Assembly: GCA_945859605.1 (NCBI GenBank) | Contig: OX243815.1 | Location: 31,237,118-31,301,117, forward strand | Reading direction: 5' to 3' | Source of the DNA: Lumbricus rubellus | Taxonomy: Eukaryota; Annelida; Clitellata; Crassiclitellata; Lumbricidae | DNA: 64,000 bases | Shown here: positions 31,275 to 44,095 of the stretch, piece by piece | Numbering within the stretch: the first letter of the stretch is position 1 | How the letters are laid out: the number at the start of each line of letters is the position of its first letter | Made by a program: the position numbers and the translations under genes | The notes under the pieces: model-generated | Databases searched by the model: none | What the model saw: the letters and a program-made list of their open reading frames with translations, nothing else | What the model was told of the DNA's origin: nothing

Positions 31275-34200
31275 TTAGATGTTTCTGAGATCGTAGCTGA
31301 GAAGTGCGTTTGCGATGACGCTGCCTAAGGTCAGAAGCTTGAAGGGTCGATGGCGAGAGATCTCCAGTGCGTGTGGAATCGAATCCGTGATCCAGAAGTT
31401 CTGGAACGGTACCTCCGAATTGACAAACTTCTTCCAGGAATTGCTCGGAAACACGGCATGCGTGACGTATGCGCTGACACACTTCGCACCACCTTTGAGC
31501 AGAACCTACACAATCAGTTGTACTAATGGTAATTTTCAATTGTTCATTGTTTAGAGAAAGTGGTAGAAATGTCCAGAGTGACACCTAAGTCACGTACACT
31601 AGTAGAGTAGGTAAACAGATAGAAGTTTTCAGCAAGAAGCATAAAGTCAAGTTGCTTGAGTTGTGTATATAGAACAAAGTTCAGTCATCTGCATTAGCAA
31701 CATGGCACCTAAAAGGATCGGTCATGAACAACAAAGCTTTTTATGGTCACATGGAAGTGAGTGATACTGGTGGTTATACTGTTATACACAAGTGACTGAT
31801 GTTGTCAGCATCACTCACGTCTATCTAGTGATAACTTGACATGTCAAAACATTATCTATTAGAAAATTCAGACATAATTATTAGAAAGATGCCATTCTGA
31901 TCATACAGGTTTTAACATCATTTACCTTAGCACTGCTAGTGCCCTCAGAGTACATTGTAGGAATCTTTAAGGGGTGCAATATATATTTTCGCAATAAATG
32001 AATAATTTTCGCAATGTCTAAGGGCAGGGAAGCTTGCACGAAAACATCATGGTTTAATAGAAAATAGTTAAAACCTAAAAACGTATAATCTAAGTGCTAT
32101 AACACAAATATATAAACACTCAAACAAACAGAATATTAAGCAGATAAATAGGAAAACAAACAAATATCATCAATAATAATTCGGCTGCATGAATGAAGGG
32201 TCACTACAGAAACTGAACAACTGTCACTACCTTAGCACTTTCGATAAGTGTGCCTCCTGTCTGCACCAAATCATCAACTATAACAACATGACAACCAGTA
32301 GGATCACCTGAAACAAAAACAACAACAGCTGGCTTTGATTACATGCAAGCTATTGCAATTACACAACATTAAAATAAAATTTTAACAACGTTTGATATGT
32401 CAAAAAGATCATAAACACTAAACAGTCATCTCAAGTTCTCCAACCGAGCCATATCCAACACCGCACCACACCTTTGGAATGATCTGCCTTCTGAATTCAT
32501 ATCTTTTTCCGTTCCTCCACACTGCAAAAGGTCATTGGCAATAGAATAAAGTTGGCGCTGAAACTTGTAATCCAGAAAGGTCAGAAGCTTAAGAAATGAA
32601 AATTACACTGCAGATGCCATCATCCTCGTCTCCACAGTCTTGACATCGGTCGGTAACAGTTCATTCCGCGAATTTATATAGCGCCTCTTCAAGAGACTCA
32701 GATGTTGCACTGCAGACATCAGTTGCACCTCCACCATTCCATATATGTGCTACAACTCACACACACCTAAACATGAAGCAGCCTGAAGACTGAAGACTGG
32801 CTAACTTCCAACGGAGTGGTTTCTTGGTTAAGAGGATGCAACTTTCACTGACACATTGTTTCTTTTAAGCAGTGATGAAGAAAATACTTTTAAAAAGTAT
32901 TCGGAGTATAAATATAAATAATATAAATAACCGATCACAAAAGTATTTAAATTACAAGTACAAATACTTTAGTACAAAATTATTTAAAATACAAGTATAA
33001 AATACTTGTGTGGGGAAAGGCATTTTAAATACTAAGTACACATACTTTGTGCATTCCGGTGTACAGTATAATAGCACTGTAATCAGGAATACAACTAAAA
33101 CCCCTAACATAGAATTTTGAAAACATCAGCATTTTCTCCAGTTCAGAATTCTTTGTGTCCATGTCTAATGTGTCTAATTAATACAATTAATTAGCCCATT
33201 GTCATCACTGTCATCACATTCATCATCAACACTTGAAGGGCAGCCAGCCAGCTAGCTTATGTTCTGCTTTCTGGTAATCTGCAACATCCTGTAACTATGT
33301 GACTGTGAAAGTGATGGCTGTGTGACCAGTCTGAATAAATATTTATGATTTGCTCAGCAACAACATCATATGTGTGATTTCCCTTCAAGTGTGAGCAGCC
33401 AAAGCTACGGAGTGTCTCACAAGATCATCTGTGATCTATTGAGTCATGACTCTAATAACACCACCCTTTATACCTCTTTTCAAACAGCTCCAAATATCTG
33501 ATGTGGTGCACACTTTCAACAAGCTGTTGATGAATATTGAGTAAGAGAGCATCATATTTGTCAGCAAGCTTCTTGCTCAATGTCATGTGGCACATAACAG
33601 TAGGTGAGGGTGACAGATCATGTAGCAAACTAGAGCTCTAAAAGTCGGTTTCTCAGCTCTGTCTAAATTGATAATCGTGACTCATGTATTAGTCATGTTA
33701 GTTCGTTAGTTTGATGTATCGTTAGATTGTACATTCAGCAAACTGGACAAAACTGACATTTCACAGTAGCGATTTAGAGTTTTTCAGTTCAGTGTGCTTG
33801 ACAACGGGACTACATGGTGCACTTGTCATGTGTTCATGTCTGGAGCACCTCTGATTGTGCACTGTGAGATGTGCTTTATAAACTTATAGAAATAATACAA
33901 TACATACAAAAAACATAGATATATAGTTATATACAATACATACGTACAACATCGTACATACTGGAAGTCATCTACTTGAGTTAACACCTTAATGAGGAGC
34001 ATCTACTAAAAGTTCATCATCAAAATGTTAAAAAGGACTGAAGACTCTGATGCTTCCAGACTGCCATAATGTCATTCCACTAAAGACTGGCTGTGAGTAG
34101 CTTACTACAGAAACCAGTCAATAAATAACATGGTCTCAAATACAAAGCATACATGCTGAGGGCATTTACGTGACAGCTCACCCTCTTTCAGCTTCACAAC

Positions 34201-37200
34201 TCGTTTGTCATTCTCTCGGACCTTAGCGCAGACGAGTAGTCTCGTGACATCCTTAAACATCAGATGAAATCGTTTGAATGCTCCATCATCGGGAAATGCT
34301 ATTGCCACAGGATGACCATCTGCCAATGATGACAGCTCCGCCTTCAGTAGAGAAACAGCGCTCTCCAACCTGCCAGATAATATCAATTTAAAATTGTTGT
34401 ATTTTTTTTTACAGAATTGCAAAAATTACTGTTTAGTTTAGGTGGCACTAGAACTTGTGAAACTCTGGGCAAATGCTTATCTTGTAAAATCATTTAATTG
34501 AATCCCTGTATCAATAAACCATTTTGCATACTGTAAATATTAATTGAAAATCTTTACAGCTCATTTTCAGACTCAAGACTGCTCTAACCGAGCCATTTTA
34601 CGAAGAGAAAGTTATGGGCTGCAAAAAAGACAAGAACTCGCCACGAGTTCAGGTGATTTTTTGTAAATGTGCTCTGTAAATTTGCCAAGACATTTTAAAA
34701 TTCTACTTTAAAGTATCCATAGCATCACTGTAATTTACATGGCTCCAAGAGATGGTTGCTGAAGTCAACAGGCAGCAAAATCCAAGATCAATTCATACGA
34801 TATGCATAAGAACAATTAGGCCTAAAATATTGTAAATCTATCTAAAATGCCAGGTTTTTAGTCACAACCTACAGAGCGAAGAAGCTCCCAAATAGAATTC
34901 CAGAGCCTCCATCTTGGTGATGTCAATCAGGGAGCAAAAATAAACACTGAGAAACTCAAAATTCAAGACAGAGATTCAATATCACTATTCCAAATAAAAA
35001 GTTATCACAGATGCAAATTATAAAAGAAGGAAACTTAACAATCAGCAGTTTGTGAATGAGACAGACAGAAAGACAGACAGACAAAACCGACAGACAGACA
35101 AAGACAACAAGAAGTAATGCTTAACTGTGCTTGGTGTGATTGCTAACCTTGGTATAACAGTGTCACAGAAGTAGAATCTCTCCTGCAGCGCATGAATGTC
35201 AAAGATGACAATCTGCGCTGGGCCTCTCGCAGTCAGAGGAATGGAAGAAAGCAATTGAGCTAGAGTCTAACACGAAGAAAAGAATACATCTTTACAAACA
35301 CGGCACCAATGACCAAATGACAAGCACAATGTTCTAAATTGATTTTTTACGTGATGCATATTCAATGTAATGAAGATATTTAAAACGATTCATCAGGAAA
35401 CTGATCTCATTATCATCATGTAAAATTTACAGCCATGGTGTCGTTGCTGCCGCTGCCTATCCCTCCATACAATTTCGTTAAAGATAAAATAGCACATCGC
35501 ATTTCAAACAACAAATGTCACCATGCATGCTGTAAACCATAGATGTAAAAACAATGAAAATGAAATAAAAAACAAAAAAACGTCGTTTTTCTAAAAAAAT
35601 AAAAAAAACGACAAAAAACGGGAACTAATTTGCCTTTGTTACATCCGAAACTTCATTTTACGCAAACCTTGCTTATGCAATTTTATCTTAATCTGCAAAT
35701 AACACAACTTTATTATTAGGCCAAAATTAATTGGAATAATTAACATTAATCTACCACAGTTATTTTCTTTTATAACTTTGGTTTAATAAGAAATTCAGAA
35801 AAATTAGAGGTATTGAAATATTTTCAAATTTAGATTGTAAACATAAGTTCAAGCCACATAAGTTCAAGCTGATCGACATAAAAGCAATTAAAATCTAATC
35901 AGAAGCAAATACCATAGATGTGTACTAAATTATATATTGTAGATTTGTACTTAAAATTGTTACTTATAAATACTAATTATAGGCCCAAGAATTTTATATC
36001 AAAATAACCCTCACAAATTTCATTTCTTGTAGGGTCCTACAACATGTATTTCTCAAATGATAACTTAAACAATTACATAATGACACTATATAGTTAGCCG
36101 AATCCTTGAGAGTATGGTGAAAACATTTGGAATATCAGACAAAAATTAAATCAAGGAAAATAATAATAGACAGTAAATAAAGCTACATAAAAAATTAAAA
36201 ATTATAAACGATGCGAAAAATAACAAACGAAAAAAACGACTTTTTTGGGAGAGAATAAAAAACGAAAAAACGTTTTTTTTACAACTATGCTGTAAACTAA
36301 TCCTGCTAAACCAGACAAGTGTGATTACCTTTTGAGGTGAGATCATGCACTGCATAAGTTTATAAGAAAGCAGCACATTGTAATATGCAGATTTAAAAAA
36401 AGCAAATCTTAAGAAAGGAACAGAAAACAATAGCAAACTATCTTACAATGCAGTCATTTAGATCAGACCCATGGTCAAATGTTCTGCACATGAAATGTAC
36501 TTTATCGAGTACCTTCATAAATGACTAAACTATAATTAATTAGATAAATGGAACTAGTTTACAATGATCCAGATGAGATTAGATTACATATAGGTAGTAA
36601 TTTCCTTTATTCAACAATCCGGTTAGTGTACAATTATGCAGTTTAACCAATTTACAGGAACTCAGATTACAGAATACATAAATCTTAACTAACCAACTGA
36701 ACAGACAGCCTGCAATACATAACACTGGACTTCATAGCAGAAATCAATTGGGTGAGGTCAAGTTTCTTACATTTGCTGTAGCAATCTGTCCCTCAGTGTC
36801 AACGCGCTCCATGGTTCCAGTTGGAAAGTAGGGCAGAATTAGGGTAAATGACTTTGCAAGATACCTGCCAAAGGAAAAAATCACCAACATCTTCATTGTT
36901 AACACAAAAGGCTGGTGATGTCACTAGTTTACTATAGAAATTAGAACAACAGTGATTATGCTACGTACTACTATCTTGTTATGGAAACAGTACTTCAAAG
37001 AGTAACATTTTGAACCAGCAAATAAAACTTCTGTAAAAGTTTTTAAAACAACTTCATAGTTTATAGTATAATACCATTACTTAATGTCCTAGATTCAGTT
37101 TAACACATTTTTTAAAATATATAATAATTACAAAACTGAACACAATATAAATCAAAGCATTGCTGTGAAGGAATTTAGCTGTAACTGCAGGTAAACGTAT

Positions 37201-40200
37201 TTCTAAAAGGGTGACTGATACCTTGGCATGGAATAAATAACTGACAGCTGCTCAAAAATCACTTCAGGTGTATGAAAGCTCGCCAGGAAAATAACTACAA
37301 TAAAAACACATTCATTAAGGTGATGTCGTCCTAAAAACCAGATATGCCATAAGCGTTAAGATATTCTGTGAATTGACATAAATTTTAAAATTACCAGATA
37401 AGCATAATTTTTTTCTTTGGAATGAAATAGGGTGTCTAACAGTCAGATAAGTCACTAATAGAAATAAATATAAGTTCATCTGCCTATCAATGCATCTACT
37501 GGTAAATTTTCCACCTATGTCCTCTATTCGTCAGCTATACTAAGCACAATGCCTCTGAGACATCTTTATTTCATGCAATAACTCACAGTACTTATGCCAG
37601 CTTAAAGTTTTCAGTAAATGAAATATATAACAAGGAACAATGAGCAATGTGAAATTTGTGACATGGAAATACCCGAGTTAATTAAAATTCAGTGATAAAA
37701 ATATAACTAAAAACAAGCAGAATTATTATTTCTTCTGCAAAGCAGGTAGCAAGGTAAGAAATTATATAAGGAATAGAAATGCTTAGACATTTCTTTCCTT
37801 GGACGCAGAGATGCACAGCAAGCATACATATGCTGCTGTCTTGATTATCTGCAAATCATTCCTCATCAATGCAGGAATTATGAACATAGTGGCAAATCTT
37901 CCATCCATGTCCTTTAGTCCTCAGCCATAATTATAATTAGCGCATTGATTGTACACTGTCAGTGGTAAGATCAGATGGCAAGGGAGAGGACTAATCACCT
38001 GTCATCATACACCAAGGTTCAGAAAACTAAGTCACTAGCATTTCATACCTACGGCTACCTCTTTTCCTACTTCTTTTACAAGGACTGCATTCGGTGCCTA
38101 CATAGCTAATTGCTCACTCATTATCACAAGCCTCATGTGCATATGCATGCTTATCAGGGTGTGGTCGTACAGCAGCAATCCAATAAGACACCTTAGCTTA
38201 CAGTTTGCCTGGTTGAACAATGTACTTCACATGATGCAGGTTCAAGAGATGTTAGTAGTCATGCAAGGTCTTCAATAAAATAGTTATTAAAAACATTTGT
38301 TTATGTGTTTCTTACCATCTCTGCCAGCAACACACTTAACATTATCGATAAAGAGGTTGGGAAATCCATCCTGGAATTTGCCCCATTTTATTCCGCAGTT
38401 AAGGTAGCGAACCTCACGTCGCACGTGGTAAGAGGGAGGAAATTCTGTATCCGCACCCCCATCCTTATGGAAAAACATACAAAAACAACACTACACAATG
38501 TCAGTCAGGTGTCCGGACAATTCGGAACGGGACAATTGGGAGCGGACAATTCGGACCGGACAATTCGGAGACGGACAATTTGGAGCGGACAATTAGGAGA
38601 CGGACAATTGGGAGCGGACAATTCGGAGCGGACAATTCGGACCCGGACAATTCGGACCCGGACAAATCGGAGCGGACAATTGGGAGCGGACAATCGGGAG
38701 CGGACAATTCGGAGACGGACAATTCAGACCGGACAATTCGGAGACGGACAATTCGGGCCCGGACAATTCGGAGTGTATATAAAACAATAATATTTGTGTC
38801 GAATTGAAACATCAGAAACATCACATGCCTGCGTCAATCAAAAACAGTGTGGCAATAAAATACTTAAAATAGGCCTATAATTGTGTCGAATCGAAATATC
38901 ACATGCCTGCGTGAATCAAAAACAGTGTGGCAATAAAATACTTATATGCGGCACCAAACAAACGTCCTACGATCTTCAAGACCCTGCATTCCAAAGCTTA
39001 AACTAAGCAACTGAAATTATTAGTTAAATGCACTAATTTCTATAGGCAGCTCATTTAAATCATTGCAGTTTTCTTACAACCATTATGATAGTCCTGTTCC
39101 TTTATGCTTGTTAGTCAGGTTTCTGATTATAGCTAAACTATTAATATATTTTACTGCAATTTAAGGTTTAAGTCTAGCTTAAAGCAGGAGCCCTATGACT
39201 ACTGCCAAATCATCGAAGACAAATGGGCAAAAGACATACGAACAAGTAGACGTAGCCTACACGCAGACTGAGAGACGGTGGGGTGCTAAACTGACTAATT
39301 TTAGTATTGACTCTAATGTCCAGTGACCCTTCCGGTCAACCTATTCTATTCTATATTTGGACTTATTAAGAGCCTCTCACAGTACCGGTACAACCTAATC
39401 AGAGGCACTCCAGTCCCAGTGCGAAGAACTCATGGAAAAAGAAAAGCCTTAAGACACCTGGCAGAAAAAAGTAAAGCCTCCTGTAATGTAGGTCTATTTG
39501 GGTGATGGAGATGGGTATGAAAATCTGAGTTCCATCATTAATTTTGACTGTTATGCATTCATCATCATCAATATCATAGGGTTCAATGCCCGTTAGAGTC
39601 CGACGCCACTCTCTGTCTGAGTCTGTCTCGCGTCATGCTGCCCAGCCTCAACTTGTCCGGTCAGCAGGTCTGCTCCATACCATTAACATCTTGGAGCATC
39701 TAGACCACATTGTCCGATTGAAGAGAATCGTGAAAAAGAGGCATGAAGGACAACGTGGGTCAATGCCCGTTGTGTCCCACGCTCTCTCCCCCGACTCTCT
39801 CCACCAGCCTGTCCTGACCGACCTGTGCATGTCTGCTTCACATCATGACACCTTGAAGCATCTGGGTAGCCATGTCACTTGTGTCGTGGTTTTGGCGGAT
39901 TACAATCGTCTTGGTTTTTTACTGCCAGAGTATCGCCACCCATCTGGCAAACCTTCCTCATTTTGTCCGGGCTTAGGACCGGCACAGGGACTTTGTTGGT
40001 TCCCTGTGGCAGAGGATGGATGCAGTTTAACGTCGTGCCCAGGACATTGTTATGCATTGCCTGCTCCTAATTGTCCGCTCCAAATTGTCCGCTCCAAAAT
40101 GTCCGCTCCAAATTGTCCGGTTCCGAATTGTCCGCTTCGAATTGTCCGCTCCAAATTGTCCGCTCCCAATTGTCTGGGTCCGAATTGTCCGCTCCAGAAT

Positions 40201-41712
40201 TTACTCCAAATTGTCCGTCTCCGAATTGTCCGCTCCAAATTGTCCGGTTCCGAATTGTCCGCTCCGAATTGTCCGGTCCGAATTGTCCGCTCCCAATTGT
40301 CCCGCTCCGAATTGTCCGGGAACCGTCAGTCATGCATTTAAATGATATCACCATTTGCATAGCACATATTTTGACTAAAGATTGCATTTCTACTGTCAAG
40401 ATGGGGATTAACTTTCTATTTGCTGTGCTAAAGGACTTGCCCCATGTCAACAATATCAACATCATAGTCAAAATCGAAATCTTAGAAAGTTTAAAACCAC
40501 ATCCTTCCTATCACATATTGATATCTAATCAGTCTCACAACAAATTGCAGCATAACCAAGATAATGAATATCAAAATGAATATCTCACAACCCCAGCAAG
40601 TGATAAATATCAATATAATGGAAATAAGGCCAGGGCAGCTCAAGACATTTCCACACACTCCCAGTTTAGGATAATATCAAATGAGATTATATAGATTCTA
40701 GGGCATGGTATGGTAATCAAACGCAAGGTTGTATACCACATGACCTGTATTAACATGCACATCACATTTCCAAAACGTAAAATCTCAGCTTAACATAACA
40801 TATATACATAAAAAAAATTTATTCAGCAACCGACTCATTCATTACAGATAGTGTAATTATACAGCAGTTATCTAACATGTCGGCTTGCCCAGGAGACCCA
40901 AAAGGGGCCAAAGGTCCCGCTAGCCAGGGCCACCTGAGAGAAATGAATTAGACAATGCAGCACGGCCGACTGGAAAATAAAGCAGCTTCATGAACAATAA
41001 ATTCTTAACTAGCATACTATATACAAAAACAAAAGGTGAGTTAGGAAAGTGGAATAAAGTCAGTGCAGTCACATACACGAAAACAAGTGCACACTCCCAT
41101 ATGAAGCTGAATTAACAGTATTTCCCCAAATTGTTAGAGGTTTACATTCCTTGTTGGATGTAGGCAGAAAACTCTCGTTTGAACAGACGAAGAGACTGCA
41201 GGGAGCGAATATCAAGAGGAATACTATTCCATGTTCTTGGTCCAATACATTTTATAGATTTAAGCCTTGTATTAGTGCGGGCAAAGGGAATATAAAAATG
41301 GTTAGTATTTCTCAAGCAACGCTATTGAATAGGTCTATCAGTGCTAACTTTGAAATAATCTCTATAAGTAGCTGGTAGTTGATTATGGATATATCGATAC
41401 ATAAATATTCCAATTTGTAATTGCCTTATTTGATCTGGTTGCAGTATTTTTAAACCTAAGAATTCTGCTTTTGTGTGGGCTCCATAAGGGATTTTTGCAA
41501 CAAAACGTTACTTTCTTTAATGTAATGTAATTAGCGATATCTAAGACTCAAAATCAGCTTACTTTCTTTATCTCTGTCTCCGAAGGACAAGGTGTCAACT
41601 GTCTCGAATGATCGGTTTTTGAAGCTTCACAGCTTAGAACAATAGCCTTCGCCAGCTCATCCATGCTCGGATGAGCGAACAATAGAACCGGTCTTGATGG
41701 AAAGAAATTCAT
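31275..41712 (-). CDS. Ribose-phosphate pyrophosphokinase, plant isozyme 3/4-like, complete
   Basis: Eight coding exons on the minus strand, in order: 41712-41563, 38463-38316, 37294-37222, 36864-36771, 35266-35148, 34369-34182, 32307-32231 and 31505-31275 (stop 31277-31275). All introns are GT-AG, phases agree, and the total is 1080 nt, 359 aa. The enzyme makes PRPP from ribose 5-phosphate and ATP for nucleotide synthesis. Key segments: [58 protein letters not shown] (ATP/catalytic-loop His); [21 protein letters not shown]; the PRPP-binding loop [16 protein letters not shown]; and [10 protein letters not shown] with FWITDSIPH near the end. These segments are those of plant isozymes 3/4 (phosphate-independent class II) rather than classical animal PRPS1. 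Introns hold MITEs, a foldback element and LINE scraps. Product identity is firm; class assignment is from motif memory. Confidence 0.93.
32438..32770 (+). mobile_element. Possible LINE 3'-end scrap
   Basis: A short plus-strand frame includes [14 protein letters not shown], like the LINE ORF2 C-terminal W-N-x-L-P motif. A tatatagcgcc-type 3' sequence follows at about 32676, as in the fragment at 27745. It lies in a PRPP synthetase intron. Weak evidence. Confidence 0.35.
35538..36289. mobile_element. hAT-type MITE, 752 bp, AT-rich
   Basis: Ends CATAGATGTAAAAA and (inverted) CATAGTTGTAAAAAAAACG. A perfect 8-bp target duplication ctgtaaac is at 35530-35537 and 36290-36297. Subterminal acgtcgttttt / aacgttttttt blocks occur near each end. 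No coding capacity. It lies in an intron of the PRPP synthetase gene. Confidence 0.85.
38508..40324. mobile_element. Foldback element with 14-15 bp minisatellite arms, 1.8 kb
   Basis: The left arm (38508-38772) is about 18 copies of GGACAATTCGGAGC-like units. The right arm (40065-40324) is a similar number of copies in inverse orientation (GCTCCAAATTGTCC). Outer ends GGTGTCCGGACAATT and (inverted) GGTTCCCGGACAATT match. A perfect 8-bp target duplication gtcagtca is at 38500-38507 and 40325-40332. The 1.3-kb centre contains an ORF (39586-40341) that runs into the repeats and resembles nothing I know. It inserted in PRPP synthetase intron 1, with its left edge about 40 bases from exon 2. The structure matches TU/FB foldback transposons. 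Confidence 0.88.
40810..41510 (-). pseudogene. 5'-truncated LINE related to the 19363-24721 element
   Basis: The minus strand encodes [34 protein letters not shown], then a stop/frameshift, then [16 protein letters not shown] and [20 protein letters not shown]. This parallels the ORF2 C-terminus of the intact LINE (NLPYGTSTESKFHEYSLL...; PYAHTNTRRFS). The 3' UTR shares a gacccaaaaggg...cccgctag block. It is a divergent, dead copy in PRPP synthetase intron 1. Confidence 0.8.
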
Positions 41713-43479
41713 TCTTCAGTTCAAATAAAACCTTGTTGAAACACTAAAACATCAATGTTTACTTAATATGAGGACAGTTTATTCTACATTTATTTTTTGT
41801 CACAATCTGTTTGAAACAAAGCCAGTCAACTGTCATTTATTATGCAACTTTATTAATATATAGCTGAAAGCAATAATATGCTCCACAAAATTTAAGATTT
41901 GTTTCAGGGTAATTCCATAAAATGATGCTTCTGTATAACTGATTTCTGCAATTCTGCTGTCATGTTCAGAATGCCTTGCAAACCCTTTCTGATGTGAGTG
42001 AGGCCTGTAACATCAAACTGCGGAATTTCCTTAGAGTGCTAGCCTTAAAACATCATTTTGTTTCACGAGTCAACAATCCTTGATGTGGTCCCATTTGTCC
42101 TTGTCTGACCACTCTCAAGTAGTGGTTCGGCTTACATCTATTCGACCTAGTCCATCGTCTCATTTAGGTTGCCACTTGCCACAGAGTTCAATTCCGGGTT
42201 CTCTGCTTTATCCAATTCACCAAAGCCATCATCTCTCTTACCTGGGTTACTTACTAGCAGTTACTCAATGTGCTGATCAATAGCAAAGTTAATTTATGTC
42301 CAATATTACAATTAGAACAATTTCTATAGCATCATCAGTATCTAGTGACTTTTATAATGCTTTTACACACTAAGCCTACTGTCTGTGCCAATTAAGACTC
42401 ACATAGCAAGTACAAATTTTATCTGTTTTTCAAAACATAAATGCCTTGCCTTCCTGAAGAGGTGCAAGAAGTCTGTTCCAGGTTAAGTGGGCCAGTCACT
42501 GAAAGGCCAGATAGCTCATTTAAGTTTTAGTTGCTGGCACAGATACATCAGTGGACTTTGATAATTGCAGCCCTGCACCGTATAAGGGTCATCCGATAAT
42601 TAATGGCCTGATCCTGTCTGTTACTTATATATGTCAGAAGTCAAAGTCTGAATTTTTAAGTTGTTAGCCTATCCTCAGCCACTCAGGCTCACTCAGACAT
42701 ACACAATCACAGTCAAACAGTACATCCATTGTTTTGAGAAAACTTTTCAGACATCTGAAGTGAAGAGGTCACCAAATCTCCTCCAATCAAATCCTTCTAC
42801 ACCCCACTTATCCTGCCTGTGGCTCCTGGCTCTCCATTTTCGCAAAACTCTCTACCCCTACCTGTTCTACCTCTGAGTGCAATCTCTGGACCAGAAGTTT
42901 ACCGCCCGCAAGCCTGTATGAACAATAGGTGGAATGTGCCTTTATCATCTTTGCCAGATGATCCCCAAATTCAGTGTGCTGAAAGTAATGCAGCTTGGTA
43001 AGTGAGCATGATTCCAAAATTCAGTTCCATTCCACTTAAATGATATTATGAGATCAGCCGCAATTGTTGCACATACAAAGGTGCATTTAGTTTAAGATCT
43101 TCTATCCAGTTGGTTGTGCAGCCTCATACCCTACCGAGTACCAGGTATCAGTTATTTGGCTGCAGATCTATTTGCTCTGCAGTACACCATGTGGCATATA
43201 CCTGTCTTTGCAATCTGCATACAAGTGTACTTCAGCAACAGAATATATTATTATGGCAGCTGTGCTGTGGTTAACCATTTTCTCTGATGCAGTCAGTCGC
43301 ATGAGACTGTTGCCCCATCACTGACACTATTTTCCCAGTGATTTAACATCAGTCTGTCTTGATTGCGGCTTTTTTAAATCAGATCAGGAGCACCTCTGAT
43401 AGTTTTCTGCTGCTCTAGCTTCGCGCTGAATTCTTGGTTGTGCTCCATCTTATCTGAGCGATCTCTGCCACCGTGTCCT
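41713..43479. other. 5' flank of PRPP synthetase gene
   Basis: The sequence upstream of the minus-strand start codon is AT-rich. No clear TATA box, CpG-rich block or further exon could be supported. Confidence 0.4.
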
Positions 43480-43760
43480 AGGTTGCAACGTGTCAGGCTC
43501 TTCGCTCTGCAATGAATTAGAACTCCTAGTTCCACAGGCCCACAAAGCAGCTAGTCAATGCCGAGTTTTCTCAGTTGCAGAGACCTCCATCTGGAGTCAC
43601 CTCCCTGTGGAGTCGTTCATATTACCCGTGGTCAATCAAATGCTGTCTGAGATCAAGCCTTTCTTCTGTAGTTGTGGCTGGGAGCGCTCCTGAGTAGGCT
43701 TCTTGAAGAGGTGCTATACAAGTCCATAGAATGAATGAAGGAATGAATCAAGTAACAAAC
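43480..43760 (+). mobile_element. LINE 3'-end fragment with GAAT tail
   Basis: A plus-strand frame contains CRVFSVAETSIWSHLPVESF and later MLSEIKPFF, like the terminal F-S-V-A-x-x-x-x-W-x-x-L-P signature of CR1/Rex-type ORF2. A short 3' UTR and a (GAAT)n-like tail (43731-43750) follow. Truncated. Confidence 0.5.
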
Positions 43761-43972
43761 TGTTCATGCATCAAACACCCTATCATTTCAAACTCCTAAA
43801 GGAAACTTGAGCAAGTTCACCTGACATGTCCTCTAGGCAATATTGTGATGGGCCTGAATGTAGATCTTGGGTTCCGCTAACATCCAGGCTATTAATGAGC
43901 ATAGTGGCATAATAATATTTAACAACAGGCAACATGAAAGAATGTCCTCTCTTGCGCAACATGACCTGCGCC

Positions 43973-44095
43973 AAATTGTCTGGTGCCAAATTGTCTGGCA
44001 CCTACTTGTCCCTGTGCCAAATTGTCCCTGTGCCAAATTGTCTTATGCTGATTTGCCTGTTGCCTCAAATTGTCTGGCACCGAATTCTCCAGTTA
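43973..44095 (+). repeat. Single 15-bp minisatellite array of CCAAATTGTCTGGTG type
   Basis: About eight imperfect copies of GTGCCAAATTGTCTG-like units. The units resemble the arms of the 38508-40324 foldback (CCAAATTGTCC) and more distantly those at 3023-3608 (GCCAAAACGGTC). No inverted partner was found nearby, so this may be a solo arm or decayed foldback. Confidence 0.7.

Noticed and set aside
32871..33214. CAGTGATG...CATCACTG as a possible hAT element with AAGTATTT-rich interior
   Set aside because: The bases next to the putative ends (cttttaag and tcatcaca) are not a duplication, and the right end lies in a TCA repeat.
38515..38775. Regular short repeats considered as a CRISPR array
   Set aside because: Units are contiguous 14-15 bp tandem copies without unique spacers, in a eukaryotic intron; the inverted partner array shows a foldback element.
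39586..40341. 251-codon frame in the 38508 foldback element
   Set aside because: Its last third is translation of the minisatellite arm and the rest has no recognisable domain; left as undefined interior sequence.
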